64,000 bases of DNA from Pseudomonas palleroniana (GCF_003031675.1 NZ_PYWX01000010.1:1-64000), one strand, 5' to 3'; numbered from the stretch's first letter, positions 1 through 10,123 are shown. A program made the numbers and translations. Notes: generated by a model not told the origin, from the sequence alone.

Positions 1-21
1 GCTGACTGACACTCCGCATTC

Positions 22-45
22 GCGAGCAAGCCCGCTCCCACATTT
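22..45. repeat. Single REP-like half element
   Basis: The sequence GCGAGCAAGCCCGCTCCCAC lies immediately after the end of the NCS2 permease gene. It is the degenerate half-palindrome often seen between Pseudomonas genes. Any mate would lie outside the window. Confidence 0.6.
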
Positions 46-1547
46 TAGACTTCGCTAGTCTCAGGTCTGGATGTTTTCCTGGCGGCATCGGGCACCAACG
101 GAATCTCCTTCCCTTCAGCGTCAAACAACTTGCCGCCACTGAAGTAATCCCCATCGCGCAACGCCGCCACATCGTGGAAGCACAGACTGCGCTCCGTCCC
201 CGCCACGAACACCGATTGCTGGTCCGAGTTACCGGCGGTGAAGTGGTTGAACGCCAGGTTCAACAAAATCGCCATGATCGCTGACGAACTGATCCCCGAA
301 TGGAAAATCGTCGCGAACCAGGCAGGAAAGTGATCGTAGAAACTCGGCGCGGCGATGGGGATCATGCCGAAGCCGATCGAAGTGGCGACGATGATCAGGT
401 TCATGTTGTTGCGATAGTCGACCTTGGACAAGGTGCGAATACCACTGGCCGCCACGGTGCCGAACAGCACGATACCAGCGCCACCGAGTACCGAGGTCGG
501 CACGGCTGCGATTACCCGCCCCATGAAGGGCAGCAAGCCGAGTACCACCAGGAATACCCCGCCCGTGGCCACCACAAAACGACTTTTCACACCGGTCACC
601 GCCACCAGCCCGACATTCTGTGCGAACGCGCTCTGCGTGAAAGAGCCGAAAATCGGCGCGAACATGCTCGACAGCATGTCAGCCCGCAGGCCATTACCGA
701 GACGCTTGGAATCGACTTTGGTATCGATGATCTCGCCCACGGCGAGGATATCCGCCGAGGTCTCCACCAACGTCACCATGACCACAATGCACATGGAGAT
801 GATCGCGGCCACATGGAAAGTCGGTACGCCGAAATGGAAAGGTGCCGGGAAACCGAACATCGGCCCCTGGGTCACCCCGGAAAAATCCGCCATGCCAAGC
901 AATACCGCGATGACGGTGCCGATGACCATCGCCAGCAGGATCGACAGGCGCGAAATGGTCGCACTGCCGATCTTGCTCAGCAGCAGCACCAGAACCAGGG
1001 TCAGCGCGGCCAGGCCGATATTCGCCATGCTGCCGAAATCGGCTGCACGGCTACTGCCGCCCATGGCCCACCGCGCCGCAACGGGCATCAGGGTCAGGCC
1101 GATGGTGGTGATGACAATGCCCGTCACCAGCGGCGGGAAAAACTTGGTGATCCTTGAGAACACTGGAGTGATCAACAACCCGATAAACGACGCGGCCATC
1201 ACCGCCCCGAGAATCGCCGGCACGCCACCGGCGCCATCACTGCCGACAATCGCCACCATCGTCGCCACGCCAGCGAACGACACACCCTGCACCAGCGGCA
1301 GCTGACAACCGAAAAACGGCAGGCCAAGGGTTTGCAACAAGGTCGCCAGACCACCGGCAAACAAGGATGCCGCGATCAGCAGACCGATATCTGCCGGGGA
1401 TAACCCGGCTGCCTGACCGACGATCAACGGTACCGCGACAATGCCGCCGTACATGGTGAGCACGTGCTGCAGGCCGTAAGCCATGTTAGCAGCGACGCCG
1501 AGATTTTCATCTTCCGGCCGCTGCGATGACGCCTTCGGGATAGTCAT
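45..1547 (-). CDS. NCS2-family purine (xanthine/urate-type) permease
   Basis: A 500-residue inner-membrane protein with about 12-14 hydrophobic segments. The N-terminal region has the NCS2 pattern (GLQHVLTMYGGIVAVPLIVG), and the NCS2 signature region is seen as SAFAQNVGLVAVTGVKSR. In this nucleobase:cation symporter family that segment helps form the substrate site, and its form here resembles xanthine/uric-acid transporters more than UraA-type uracil transporters. The gene is divergent from a Tsx-like outer-membrane channel and close to a PunC/PunR pair, so purine uptake is the likely job. The exact substrate (xanthine, urate, hypoxanthine) cannot be read from the sequence. The ATG at 1547 is the natural start. 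Confidence 0.85.
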   Translation of the reverse strand: MTIPKASSQRPEDENLGVAANMAYGLQHVLTMYGGIVAVPLIVGQAAGLSPADIGLLIAASLFAGGLATLLQTLGLPFFGCQLPLVQGVSFAGVATMVAIVGSDGAGGVPAILGAVMAASFIGLLITPVFSRITKFFPPLVTGIVITTIGLTLMPVAARWAMGGSSRAADFGSMANIGLAALTLVLVLLLSKIGSATISRLSILLAMVIGTVIAVLLGMADFSGVTQGPMFGFPAPFHFGVPTFHVAAIISMCIVVMVTLVETSADILAVGEIIDTKVDSKRLGNGLRADMLSSMFAPIFGSFTQSAFAQNVGLVAVTGVKSRFVVATGGVFLVVLGLLPFMGRVIAAVPTSVLGGAGIVLFGTVAASGIRTLSKVDYRNNMNLIIVATSIGFGMIPIAAPSFYDHFPAWFATIFHSGISSSAIMAILLNLAFNHFTAGNSDQQSVFVAGTERSLCFHDVAALRDGDYFSGGKLFDAEGKEIPLVPDAARKTSRPETSEV

Positions 1548-1705
1548 GGTGAGGGGTTCTCTGTTTTTGTTGTGCGAGCACTGTATGCAATGTTAGGACT
1601 GGATGTCCATAGAGTTGTATACAATCAATCGAACAAGATACCCTCCAACGGCGTTACAAAAATAATCCGGCCGTCACGAGCCTGAACGCCACAGGACCTA
1701 TAACA

Positions 1706-2539
1706 ATGAAAAAAACACTGCAAGGCGCCACCGTTGCCCTCACCCTCCTCGGCGGCGGGGAGGCCGTGGCGTTGGAATGGATGAACAACAGCGTGGGATT
1801 TCGCTACGGTGAACACTTCACCAACCCGAACAACCCCGATGATTTCAGCAAGCGCATCTACAGCTTCACCCACGCCAGCGGCTACCAGTACGGCAGCAAC
1901 TACCTGAATCTCGATGTGTTCCTTTCCGACAGCCGCGACCCACGCAAGGGTACCGACCAGGGTGGCAGTGAGGTGTATGCCGTCTACCGCCACCAGTTGT
2001 ACGCTTCACGGGTATTCGACGTGCCGCTCGGCACCGGGTTGGTCAAGGACTACGCATTGACCCTGGGCTTTGACGCCAACCGCAACAACAACTTCGCCTC
2101 GGCCAGGAAGCGCGCGCTGGTGATCGGCCCGACCTTGAAATTCAACACCGTCGGCGTGCTGGACCTGAGCCTGATGTACTACAAGGAAAGGAACCACACC
2201 GGCATCCCCGGCGCGAAAGAGTCCAATCACACCTTCGACGATACCTACATGCTCAACCTTGCGTGGATGCGCCCGTTTGAAGTCGCCAGCCACGCGGCCA
2301 AATTCCAGGGTTTCATCAATTACGTCGGGGAAAAAGGCAAGGACTACCACGGCCGCGACACCGCCCCGGAAGCCTTGATGCGCACGGCACTGATGGTGGC
2401 GGTGCGGCCAGGCAAAAGCGTCAAGCCAAACCTGTATCTCGGGGTGGGCTACGAGTACTGGTACAACAAATTCGGCGTAGACGGCGGCCGGGGTAGCCGC
2501 ACATCCACGCCGACGCTGAATATGGAAGTGACGTTCTAA
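1706..2539 (+). CDS. Tsx/OmpK-like outer-membrane nucleoside channel
   Basis: A 277-residue protein with a signal peptide (cleavage expected after the AVA near residue 22), then a beta-barrel pattern of alternating aromatic strands and a C-terminal phenylalanine typical of BAM substrates. The mature start (LEWMNNSVGFRYGEHF) and internal pattern match the nucleoside-specific channel-forming Tsx/OmpK family, which lets nucleosides cross the outer membrane. An AGGA ribosome-binding site precedes ATG 1706. It is divergent from the NCS2 permease (158 bp between them) and followed after 15 bp by the convergent PunC-like transporter, so channel and inner-membrane permeases could form one purine uptake route. 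The substrate is inferred from family and context. Confidence 0.8.
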   Translation: MKKTLQGATVALTLLGGGEAVALEWMNNSVGFRYGEHFTNPNNPDDFSKRIYSFTHASGYQYGSNYLNLDVFLSDSRDPRKGTDQGGSEVYAVYRHQLYASRVFDVPLGTGLVKDYALTLGFDANRNNNFASARKRALVIGPTLKFNTVGVLDLSLMYYKERNHTGIPGAKESNHTFDDTYMLNLAWMRPFEVASHAAKFQGFINYVGEKGKDYHGRDTAPEALMRTALMVAVRPGKSVKPNLYLGVGYEYWYNKFGVDGGRGSRTSTPTLNMEVTF

Positions 2540-2554
2540 CGGAAGGAACCCAGC

Positions 2555-3739
2555 TCAAGCACTGGCCAATTCCGAATCATCCGTCTTGCGCCGCGCCAGC
2601 CAGTAACCCAACACCGCCAGCGGTGCGGTCGCCAGCATCACGATCACGGTAATCAGCAGCGGCTGTTCAAGCATCGACGAGACCAGCAGGCTGCTGAGAA
2701 AGCACAGCCCCAATTGCAGGGTGTTTTGCAGGGCTGCCGCCTTGCCGGAATTTTCCGCAAACGGCATCAGCGCATTCGCCACCACGATGGGGTAACTGGC
2801 ACCGTTGACCAGCGCCATCAGGCAGAACGGAATCAACAGCGTGGTGAGGGTCGGCACCGTCAACGTAGCAACCAGGTACAACGCCGCCATGCTGATGCAA
2901 TAGGCCAGCAGCAACCAGGGCAGCAGGGTTTTGCCCTGGTAACGCTGCAGTGCACTGCGGCAGCTGTAGCCACCGATCAGAAACGCCAAGGTCGGCAGCA
3001 CATAGCTCAGGCCAATGTCATTCGGGCTATAGCCCATGCCGCCAAGGATGAAGGGGGAAGCGGTCAGCCAGGCGAAGAAACTGGCGGAACACGCGGCGAA
3101 GATCATCACGTTGCCGGTGAACACACGGGAGGTCAGCAGGTGGCCGTAGCCAAGGCGTGAAGGCTCACCCTGCCCTGTCTGACGTGTCGGCATCTTGCGC
3201 AGGAACAGCGTCGGCAGCAGCAACAACAGCGACACCCCCAGCAAGACCCCGAAGATCGCCTGCCAGCCAAAGTGATTCAGCACCACGGCCCCCAACAACG
3301 GCGCCAGGGCCGGCGACAGCGACATCAGCGGCATGATGCTGGCGAACACACGGTGAGCTTGGTCAGCCGGATAGCGGTCGATCACCAGGGCCTGCCAACT
3401 CACGGCGGCGGAACACACGCCAATCGCCTGGATAAAGCGTAATGCCAGCAACTGCGGCGCGGTCTCGACCCAGAACATGCCCAGGCATCCCAACACAAAC
3501 AGGCCAAGGCCCGTGAGCAGGATGGGCTTGCGCCCCAGGCGGTCAGACAACGGTCCCCACAGCAATTGCCCCACGGCAAAACCGGCGAGGAAAATACTCA
3601 AGCTGGCGCCCACGGCCCCCGCACCAATCTGCAACTGCTCGCCCATTGCGCCGAATGCCGGCAAGTACATGTCCATGGCGAGATAACCGAGCATGCTCAG
3701 CCCCGCCAGATACCCAGTAAAACCCAACGAATTTTTCAT
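2555..3739 (-). CDS. punC: PunC-like MFS purine nucleoside transporter (Bcr/CflA family)
   Basis: A 394-residue, 12-TM major facilitator protein with MFS motif A ([13 protein letters not shown]) and Bcr/CflA-type motifs. Conserved stretches such as [18 protein letters not shown] and [14 protein letters not shown] agree closely with what I recall of E. coli PunC (YdhC). That protein imports purine nucleosides such as adenosine and was formerly annotated as a drug exporter. The gene is divergent from a LysR regulator whose sequence matches PunR, the known partner and activator of punC, which strongly supports this over a generic efflux pump. The intergenic region of 122 bp should contain the PunR operator. 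Confidence 0.83.
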   Translation of the reverse strand: MKNSLGFTGYLAGLSMLGYLAMDMYLPAFGAMGEQLQIGAGAVGASLSIFLAGFAVGQLLWGPLSDRLGRKPILLTGLGLFVLGCLGMFWVETAPQLLALRFIQAIGVCSAAVSWQALVIDRYPADQAHRVFASIMPLMSLSPALAPLLGAVVLNHFGWQAIFGVLLGVSLLLLLPTLFLRKMPTRQTGQGEPSRLGYGHLLTSRVFTGNVMIFAACSASFFAWLTASPFILGGMGYSPNDIGLSYVLPTLAFLIGGYSCRSALQRYQGKTLLPWLLLAYCISMAALYLVATLTVPTLTTLLIPFCLMALVNGASYPIVVANALMPFAENSGKAAALQNTLQLGLCFLSSLLVSSMLEQPLLITVIVMLATAPLAVLGYWLARRKTDDSELASA

Positions 3740-3861
3740 CGAAACCTTTAAGAACTTGCCATCAAACTATTTGTTGACCGGCACCCATTATGAAGCTGAC
3801 AGTTTTGCTGTGAAGCGATAATAATTGGATACTTATATCAATATTTTTGAAGGCAATTCCT

Positions 3862-4776
3862 ATGTGGTCCGAATACTCGCTGGATGTCGTCGATGCCGTG
3901 GCACGCCATGGCAGCTTCAGCGCCGCTGCCCAGGAATTGCACCGCGTACCGTCGGCCATCAGCTATACGGTACGTCAGATTGAAGAGTGGCTGGCGGTGC
4001 CGCTGTTTGTGCGACGCCATCGCGATGTCGAACTGACCCCGGCCGGTCGGCTGTTCATCGACGAAGCTCGCGGTGTGATGAAAAAAATGCTCGGCACGCG
4101 GCGTTTGTGCCAGCAAGTGGCGAATGGCTGGAGCGGCCAGTTGAAAGTCGCCGTGGACTCCATTGTCAAACCCCAGCGCTGCCGTCAGTTGGTGTTGGAC
4201 TTCTACCGGCAGTTTCCCGAAGTGGAATTGCTGTTGGAGTACGAAGTGTATAACGGCGTGTGGGACGCCCTGGCCGATGAACGCACCGACATTGTGATCG
4301 GCGCCACCAGTGCGGTGCCGGTGGCCAGCCACTTCACCTTTCGCGACATGGGCTTGTTGAACTGGTTGTGCGTGGCCAGCGCCAGGCACCCGTTGGCGGC
4401 GGTTGAGGGCTTGCTCAGTGACGATCAATTGCGCCCGTTCGCCTCGTTGTGCATGACCGACACTTCGCGCAACCTGCCCAAGCGCGACACCTGGACCCTG
4501 GATAACCAACGGCGCCTGGTGGTCCCCAACTGGGCCTCGGCGCTCGATTGCCTGCGTGACGGCCTGTGCGTCGGCATGGCGCCGGCGCATCAGGTATTGC
4601 CGTGGATCGAACGCGGCGAGCTGGTCGCGCTGCAATTGCACCGACCGTTCCCGGCCAGCCCATCGTGCGTGGCCTGGGCCCAGAACAAACTGTCGCCGGC
4701 CATGGCGTGGCTGCTGGAGTACCTGGGCGATACCGAGACCCTGAACCAGGAGTGGCTCAACGGGCACGACCTTTGA
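3862..4776 (+). CDS. punR: PunR-like LysR transcriptional activator of purine nucleoside uptake
   Basis: A 304-residue LysR-type regulator. The N-terminal winged helix-turn-helix (WSEYSLDVVDAVARHGSFSA onward) and the C-terminal end (MAWLLEYLGDTETLNQEWL) are nearly the same as E. coli PunR (YdhB), as I recall it. In E. coli PunR activates the divergent punC gene in response to purine nucleosides. An in-frame TTG lies 15 bases upstream, but ATG 3862 is preceded by GAAGG with 8-nt spacing and gives the canonical MWSEYS start. The gene is divergent from punC and convergent with the ArgD-like gene, with a REP doublet between them. Confidence 0.87.
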   Translation: MWSEYSLDVVDAVARHGSFSAAAQELHRVPSAISYTVRQIEEWLAVPLFVRRHRDVELTPAGRLFIDEARGVMKKMLGTRRLCQQVANGWSGQLKVAVDSIVKPQRCRQLVLDFYRQFPEVELLLEYEVYNGVWDALADERTDIVIGATSAVPVASHFTFRDMGLLNWLCVASARHPLAAVEGLLSDDQLRPFASLCMTDTSRNLPKRDTWTLDNQRRLVVPNWASALDCLRDGLCVGMAPAHQVLPWIERGELVALQLHRPFPASPSCVAWAQNKLSPAMAWLLEYLGDTETLNQEWLNGHDL

Positions 4777-4794
4777 AGAGGGCGACGGTCCCCT

Positions 4795-4882
4795 GTGGGA
4801 GGGGGCTTGCTCCCGATAGCAGTGCTTCAGTCGACACACAAGCTGAATGACCCACCGCTATCGGGAGCAAGCCCCCTCCCAC
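4795..4882. repeat. REP doublet (REPIN-like inverted pair)
   Basis: Two inverted copies of GTGGGAGGGGGCTTGCTCCC plus flanking GATAGC, at 4795-4820 and 4857-4882, separated by about 36 bp. The pair sits between the convergent punR and ArgD-like genes and would form a long hairpin in either transcript. Confidence 0.9.
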
Positions 4883-4896
4883 AGGCCGATGGTATT

Positions 4897-6066
4897 TCAA
4901 GCCAACAGGCGGCTGATCGCCCGCACGATCATATCGACCTCCTTGCCCTCCAGGGTCAATGGCGGCAACAGACGGATAATCTTGCCCCGCGTCACGTTGA
5001 TCAACAGCCCATGTTCCTGGGCGGCGCGCTGGGCCAGGTCGCGATAAGGGCGGGCCAGCTCGATGCCGATCATCAAGCCCTGCCCACGAATGGCCAGCAC
5101 CTGCGGATGCTCGCTCAACTCCACCCGCAGCCGCGCCAACAAGCGTTCGCCCTGTTGCGCGGCATTCTGCAGCAAGCCTTGCTCTTCAATAATATCCAGC
5201 ACGGTGCAGCCCACACGGCAGGCCAACGGGTTCCCCCCAAAGGTACTGCCATGGCTGCCCGGGGTGAACAACTGAGCCACGGCGGCACGCGCCAGGCAGG
5301 CACCGATGGGCACGCCGTTGCCCAGGCCTTTGGCCAGGGTCATCACGTCCGGGGTAATGCCTTCATGCTGGAAGGCAAACCAGGTGCCAGTACGGCCGAT
5401 GCCGGTCTGGATTTCATCGAGCATCATCAGCCAGCCGTGGCGCGTGCAGTGCTCACGCAGGGCTTTCAGGTAGCCGCGCGGGGCAGGCATTACGCCGCTT
5501 TCGCCCTGGATCGGCTCCAGCAACACGGCCGAGATACGTGGGCCGAACTGTTGAGTAAGCGCTTCCAGGGCCGCCATGTCGCCAAAGCCCACTTTGAGAA
5601 AATCCCCCGGCAAGCGCTGGAAACCCAAGCGCACCGACGGCCCATCGCTGGCCGCCATGGTGCCGAGGGTACGCCCATGAAAGGCGTTTTCCATCACCAC
5701 CACCAACGGCTGCTCTATGCCCTTTTTCCAGCCATGCAGCCGCGCCAGCTTCAGCGCCGTCTCGTTGGCTTCGGCGCCGGAGTTGTTGAAGAATGCACGG
5801 TCCAGGCCGGACAACTCGGCCAGGCGCCGAGCCAGCTGTTGTTGCCAGTCGATGCTGTAGAGGTTGGAGGTGTGCAGCAACAAACCGGCTTGTTCACGGA
5901 TGGCCGTCACCAGTTTCGGGTGGGAGTGCCCGACATTGGTCACCGCCACACCGGCCACCGCATCCAGGTATTCACGGCCCTGCTGGTCCCACAGGCGCGT
6001 GCCCAGGCCACGTGTGAAACTCAGGGCCAAGGGTTGGTAAGTGTCCATCAGGCAGGCGGCGGTCAT
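4897..6066 (-). CDS. argD: Class III aminotransferase, acetylornithine aminotransferase-like
   Basis: A 389-residue PLP-dependent fold-type I class III aminotransferase. Visible are the substrate-side [15 protein letters not shown] motif, the [13 protein letters not shown] segment, the PLP-binding [11 protein letters not shown] segment with its Asp, and the Schiff-base lysine in [13 protein letters not shown]. Length and sequence fit ArgD/AstC/AruC enzymes, which move the amino group of N2-acetylornithine (or succinylornithine) to 2-oxoglutarate. It is not next to arginine catabolic genes here, so whether it serves arginine biosynthesis or is a paralogue is open. A LysR gene is divergent across about 100 bp and may control it. 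ATG 6066 is used as the start; MDTYQP a few residues later is an alternative. Confidence 0.8.
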   Translation of the reverse strand: MTAACLMDTYQPLALSFTRGLGTRLWDQQGREYLDAVAGVAVTNVGHSHPKLVTAIREQAGLLLHTSNLYSIDWQQQLARRLAELSGLDRAFFNNSGAEANETALKLARLHGWKKGIEQPLVVVMENAFHGRTLGTMAASDGPSVRLGFQRLPGDFLKVGFGDMAALEALTQQFGPRISAVLLEPIQGESGVMPAPRGYLKALREHCTRHGWLMMLDEIQTGIGRTGTWFAFQHEGITPDVMTLAKGLGNGVPIGACLARAAVAQLFTPGSHGSTFGGNPLACRVGCTVLDIIEEQGLLQNAAQQGERLLARLRVELSEHPQVLAIRGQGLMIGIELARPYRDLAQRAAQEHGLLINVTRGKIIRLLPPLTLEGKEVDMIVRAISRLLA

Positions 6067-6169
6067 GGTGGCAGGCTCCAGTGCATCGTTGTGATGGATG
6101 CAGTATCGTTAGCCACTCATGCTGGATAAACTGTGCAATCGTGCAAGGACTTTAAATCAGGGCTTTATA

Positions 6170-7075
6170 ATGGATCTGTTCCAGGCAATGTCGGTGTATG
6201 TGAAGGTGGTGGAGGCCGGCAGCATGACCGCCGCCGCCCACGCCTGCGGCATGTCGACCACCATGGTCGGCAACCACTTGCGTGCCCTGGAACAAAGGCT
6301 GGGGGTCAGCCTGCTCAAACGCACCACGCGCAAACAGAGCCTTACGGAGTTCGGCGGGCAGTACTACCAGCGTTGCCTGGAAGTGCTCGGGCTGGTGGCT
6401 GACTCGGAGCAGTGGGCGGAACAAGCCCATAGCGACGTCCCCAAAGGCACCTTGCGCATCACCGCCCCCCCGGTGTTCGGCACCGAACGACTGTCGCCGG
6501 CCTTGAGCGAGTTTTCCCAACGCTACCCGCTGATCAACCTGTACGTGGTCTTGAACAATCAACGGATGGACTTGGTCGACAGCGGCTTCGACGTGGCGAT
6601 TCGCCTGGGCGAGCTGGAACCCTCAAGCCTGATCGCCAGGCCCATGCGCGACTACACCCTGACCCTCTGTGCCTCACCCATTTACCTGGCGCGACGCGGT
6701 ACGCCGCAGGTGCCCGAGGACCTGCGACAGCACGATTGCCTGGCATTCGCCTACCCCTCGACCGACGACTGGCGCAATGCCGACAAGCTATGGCGCATGA
6801 CCGGCCAGGAAGGCGAAGTGGAAGTTGCCGTGTCCGGCTCGCTGACGATCAACAGCTCCCAAGGCCTGCACCAGGCGGCGGTCCAGGGCATGGGCATCGT
6901 GATGCTGCCTGATGCCCTCGTACAACCCGACCTGCAGGCCGGAAAACTGGTGGCTCTGTTGACCGACTATCAACTGCCCTGCCGCCCCATGCACCTGCTT
7001 TACCGCCAAGATCGCTATCGTTTGCCCAAACTGCGCGCGTTCGTCGACTTCGTCATGGAAAAGTGGGCGCGCTAG
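6170..7075 (+). CDS. LysR-family transcriptional regulator
   Basis: A 301-residue LysR-type protein with an N-terminal HTH (MDLFQAMSVYVKVVEAGSMT onward, including GNHLRALEQRLGVSLLKRTTRK) and a periplasmic-binding-like effector domain in the remainder. The sequence type (VYVKVVEAGSMTAAA, RTTRKQSLTEFG) belongs to the broad subgroup that includes AaeR/DmlR-like regulators. ATG 6170 is chosen because it begins the HTH; the frame is open upstream but without family similarity. It is divergent from the ArgD-like gene, the likely target. Its stop overlaps the end of the convergent HAD hydrolase gene by 4 bases. The effector is unknown. Confidence 0.85.
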   Translation: MDLFQAMSVYVKVVEAGSMTAAAHACGMSTTMVGNHLRALEQRLGVSLLKRTTRKQSLTEFGGQYYQRCLEVLGLVADSEQWAEQAHSDVPKGTLRITAPPVFGTERLSPALSEFSQRYPLINLYVVLNNQRMDLVDSGFDVAIRLGELEPSSLIARPMRDYTLTLCASPIYLARRGTPQVPEDLRQHDCLAFAYPSTDDWRNADKLWRMTGQEGEVEVAVSGSLTINSSQGLHQAAVQGMGIVMLPDALVQPDLQAGKLVALLTDYQLPCRPMHLLYRQDRYRLPKLRAFVDFVMEKWAR

Positions 7076-7695
7076 AACGCCACACCCAACTCACGCAGAC
7101 GCGCAGCCGTGCGCTCGGCCGACACGTGGTGAATACCCTGCCAGCCGAGTGCAACAGCCGCTTGGGCATTGCCGGCGACATCATCGATAAACACCACTTC
7201 GCCTGGCTGGATATCCGGCAGATGCGCACGCACCTGGTCCAGGCTGGCGTGATAGATCGCCGCATCCGGCTTGATCTGCTTCAACTCGCCTGACACCACG
7301 ATGTCGCGAAAACGTTGCAGGAACGGGTAGTTGGCGCGCGCATACGGGAAGGTTTCGGCGGACCAGTTGGTAAGCCCGAACAACGGCATGCCGGCTGCAT
7401 GCAGCGCTTCGAGAATCGCCACGCCTTCCGGCAGCGGGCCGCGCAACATCTCGTGCCAGCGATCGTAGTAGGCCTGGATCAGGGGTTCATGTTGAGGGTA
7501 TTGGCTGATCAGGCTGCGGGTGCCCTCCGCCAGGGTACGACCGGCGTCTTGCTCGGTGTTCCAGGCTTGGGTGCAGATGTTGTCGAGAAACCATTGCCGT
7601 TCTTGATCGTCGGCAATCAGCTTGCGGTACAGATGCAGCGGGCTCCAGTCGAACAGGACACCGCCAAAATCAAAAACGACTGCACGAATCGTCAT
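7072..7695 (-). CDS. HAD-superfamily hydrolase (subfamily IA, YihX-like)
   Basis: A 207-residue cytosolic HAD phosphatase. Motif I is VVFDFGGVLFDW with the nucleophile Asp, motif II is LFGLTNWS, the motif III lysine lies in the KQIKPDAAIYH region, and motif IV is EVVFIDDVAGNAQAA. The FDFGGVL form of motif I and the overall length resemble YihX (glucose-1-phosphate phosphatase) and haloacid dehalogenase-like proteins; the substrate cannot be assigned. It shares its 3' end with the convergent LysR gene and lies upstream of fabV on the same strand, 147 bp from the end of fabV. Confidence 0.8.
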   Translation of the reverse strand: MTIRAVVFDFGGVLFDWSPLHLYRKLIADDQERQWFLDNICTQAWNTEQDAGRTLAEGTRSLISQYPQHEPLIQAYYDRWHEMLRGPLPEGVAILEALHAAGMPLFGLTNWSAETFPYARANYPFLQRFRDIVVSGELKQIKPDAAIYHASLDQVRAHLPDIQPGEVVFIDDVAGNAQAAVALGWQGIHHVSAERTAARLRELGVAF

Positions 7696-7798
7696 CAGAT
7701 CCTCCGTTAGCGTGGCTTGATAGCCGTAGGAGTCTGGCAGATTGTGAGCAAGGGTGGGAGCGCGAGGGAAGGTAGGAAACTTCCAATTTCAGACAAGG

Positions 7799-7830
7799 AA
7801 AAGCGGGAGGGGTACGCCCCCTCCCACTTT
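7799..7830. terminator. GC-rich hairpin downstream of fabV
   Basis: A perfect 8-bp stem GGGAGGGG/CCCCTCCC with a short TACGC loop lies just after the end of fabV. It resembles a shortened REP unit and could act as a transcript end or stabiliser; no strong T-tract follows. Confidence 0.5.
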
Positions 7831-7841
7831 CAGGCTGCGTC

Positions 7842-9035
7842 TCAGGCTTGAATCAGGCCATTGATCTTCACAGTCGGGTTCACGTCGGCTTCGTAATCCA
7901 CGCCGTCGATTTCAAAGCCGAACAAGCGCAGGAATTCCGCCTTGTAGCCGGCAAAATCGCTGATCTCGTTGACGTTTTCATCAGTGACCTGGTTCCACAG
8001 GGCCGCCACGGCGTCCTGGACTTTCGGTTCCAGCTCAGCCAGGTCGGCACGCAGGCGGCCGTCGGCGTCCAGCTTAGGCTCTTTGCCGTACAGGCTGTCC
8101 TTGAACAGGCCATAGACCTGCTCGATGCACCCTTCATGAGTGCCCTGCTCTTTCATCACTTTGAACAGCAGCGACAGGTACAGCGGCATGATCGGGATGG
8201 CCGAGCTGGCCTGGGTGACCACGGCTTTGAGTACCGACACACGGGCGTCGCCCTTCAGCGCAGCGAGGTTGTCACGCAGGGTCAGGACTTTTTTGTCCAG
8301 GTCTTTCTTGGCTTCGCCGATAGAGCCGTTCCAGTAGATGTCCTGGGTCAGCTTCTCACCGAGGTAAGTGAAGGCCGTGGTCTTGGCGCCTTCGGCCAGC
8401 ACATCGGCGTCACGCAGGGCGTCGATCCACAGCTGCCAGTCTTCGCCGCCCATGACTTTCACGGTGCCGTCGATTTCTTCCTGAGTGGCAGGCTCAAGGG
8501 TGGTGTCGACGACAACGCCTTTGTCGGTGTTGATCCCGCGCAGGGTCACTGCCTTGCCGATTGGCTTGAGGGTGGAGTTGTGCACCACGCCTTGCGGGTC
8601 GGTACGGCGTGGCGCGGCCAGGCTGTAGACCACCAGGTCGATCTTGCCCAGGTCTTTCTTGATGGTTTCGATGGTCAGGCGCTTGATCTCGTCGGAGAAC
8701 GCGTCGCCGTTGATGCTTTTGGCGTACAGGCCTTTTTCGACGGCAAACTTCTCGAACGCGGCGCTGTTGTACCAGCCGGCGGAGCTCAGCTTGCCTTCTT
8801 CGCCTTCTTTCTCAAAAAACACGCCCAGGGTGTCGGCGCCGCAACCAAACGCAGCACTGATACGCGCGGCCAGGCCGTAACCGGTGGAGGAGCCGAGGAC
8901 CAGCACCTTTTTGGGGCCGCCTTCAATGGCGCCGTGCTGGGTTACGTAGTCGATCTGCTCTTTGACGTTCGCTTCACAGCCAACAGGATGAGCGGTCACA
9001 CAGATAAAGCCACGAACCCGCGGTTTGATGATCAT
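7842..9035 (-). CDS. fabV: FabV-type enoyl-ACP/trans-2-enoyl-CoA reductase
   Basis: A 397-residue cytosolic enzyme that carries out the last, NADH-dependent reduction step of fatty-acid elongation. The N-terminus [19 protein letters not shown] and the Rossmann segment [14 protein letters not shown] are typical. The FabV catalytic Tyr-x8-Lys is present as [10 protein letters not shown]. FabV enzymes are triclosan-resistant compared with FabI, an established property of the family. A longer in-frame start 45 bases upstream exists, but ATG 9035 has GGAAGAGG upstream and gives the usual length. It is divergent from lpxO across 263 bp. Confidence 0.95.
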   Translation of the reverse strand: MIIKPRVRGFICVTAHPVGCEANVKEQIDYVTQHGAIEGGPKKVLVLGSSTGYGLAARISAAFGCGADTLGVFFEKEGEEGKLSSAGWYNSAAFEKFAVEKGLYAKSINGDAFSDEIKRLTIETIKKDLGKIDLVVYSLAAPRRTDPQGVVHNSTLKPIGKAVTLRGINTDKGVVVDTTLEPATQEEIDGTVKVMGGEDWQLWIDALRDADVLAEGAKTTAFTYLGEKLTQDIYWNGSIGEAKKDLDKKVLTLRDNLAALKGDARVSVLKAVVTQASSAIPIMPLYLSLLFKVMKEQGTHEGCIEQVYGLFKDSLYGKEPKLDADGRLRADLAELEPKVQDAVAALWNQVTDENVNEISDFAGYKAEFLRLFGFEIDGVDYEADVNPTVKINGLIQA

Positions 9036-9298
9036 AAAAATTCTGCCTCTTCCAAGGTGCCGAAGGCCAATGGTGGCCATTCAACTTCAATCGTACCGGT
9101 CTATGACGTCCGAAAAACCGAAGCGTCACGATAGACGCAAATCTTCTGTTCTCAAAATTCAATGCATAAAGGCCAGCGCACTTGTAAAAAAATGTACCGG
9201 GGCTTCACAAATTCGCAATATTTAAACCGCCAGGCGCCGCTATAAAGTCCTATCATGACGGATTGTTTCGTTTTGTTTCGGGTCCGGAGCCATGTTTC

Positions 9299-10123
9299 AT
9301 GAGTAAAAGTGCTGTTCGCAAAAAGCTGGTATCAGTTGCCTGGGTGCTTGGCGTTCTGCTGTTTATCTACTGTTTCCCGCGCACCAGCCTGGTGTTTCTG
9401 CTGCTGGTGGTGTTCTGCGGCCTGTACGATTTCCTGCGCAACGGCCTGTATGATCGCGACACCATCAAGAAGTATTTCATCGGCAACGGCCGCAATACAT
9501 GGATATTGGCTCCGTTCAACACCTTGTTCGACCTGTTGAGCAGCCGCAACCGCCACGTCTACACCATGCGCGACCTGCCGCCGGCCTGGCGTGAGGACCT
9601 GCAACAGGTGATCGATGACGCCATGGCCAACAAGGATGAAATCATCAGCTACCTGGATGAGCGCATGGCCGAGAAGAAACGCGGCATGTTGTTCTTCCAA
9701 TGGTACGGCCGACCGATCGAAACCACCCTGGATATCCCGCAGTTGCGCAAGAAACTGCCATTTGTGAAGACCATCGGCGTCTCGGTATTCAACGAGAACC
9801 GCTCGACCTCCTTCCACTTCGGCCCCCTGCGCATGATGTTCCGCGTGCTCTACAACATGGCACCGGCACCGCACCATGAAGGCGTCTACATCCAGGTGGG
9901 CAAGCACAAGCACTACTGGCACGACGACCCGCTGTTTATTTTCGATGACACGCTGATGCATGCGTCCTTCAACAAAAACGATGCAAAACGCTACTGCCTG
10001 TTCATCGACATCGTGCGGCCGACCCCGCTGCCGGGCGTGCTCAACGCCGTGATCTCGGGCTTTGCCGGCCTGGTCTTCACCCTGCGTCGGGTTTTCTACA
10101 AAAACTGGAAGCTGATTCAGTAA
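9299..10123 (+). CDS. lpxO: LpxO-like lipid A 2-hydroxylase
   Basis: A 274-residue membrane-associated Fe(II)/2-oxoglutarate dioxygenase of the aspartyl/asparaginyl beta-hydroxylase fold. An N-terminal hydrophobic hairpin (residues about 10-40) anchors it, followed by the catalytic domain with SFHFGPLRMMFRVLYN, a later FDDTLMHASFN segment supplying the second metal histidine, and RYCLFIDIVRP. LpxO hydroxylates the secondary laurate of lipid A at the 2 position in the inner membrane. A short hydrophobic C-terminal stretch suggests a second membrane contact. ATG 9299 is preferred over an upstream in-frame start without family sequence. It may have its own promoter in the divergent gap with fabV. 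Confidence 0.85.
   Translation: MSKSAVRKKLVSVAWVLGVLLFIYCFPRTSLVFLLLVVFCGLYDFLRNGLYDRDTIKKYFIGNGRNTWILAPFNTLFDLLSSRNRHVYTMRDLPPAWREDLQQVIDDAMANKDEIISYLDERMAEKKRGMLFFQWYGRPIETTLDIPQLRKKLPFVKTIGVSVFNENRSTSFHFGPLRMMFRVLYNMAPAPHHEGVYIQVGKHKHYWHDDPLFIFDDTLMHASFNKNDAKRYCLFIDIVRPTPLPGVLNAVISGFAGLVFTLRRVFYKNWKLIQ

Noticed and set aside
4795..6129. 444-codon open frame antisense to the ArgD-like gene, starting in a REP unit
   Set aside because: Begins within repeat DNA and shows only shadow composition.
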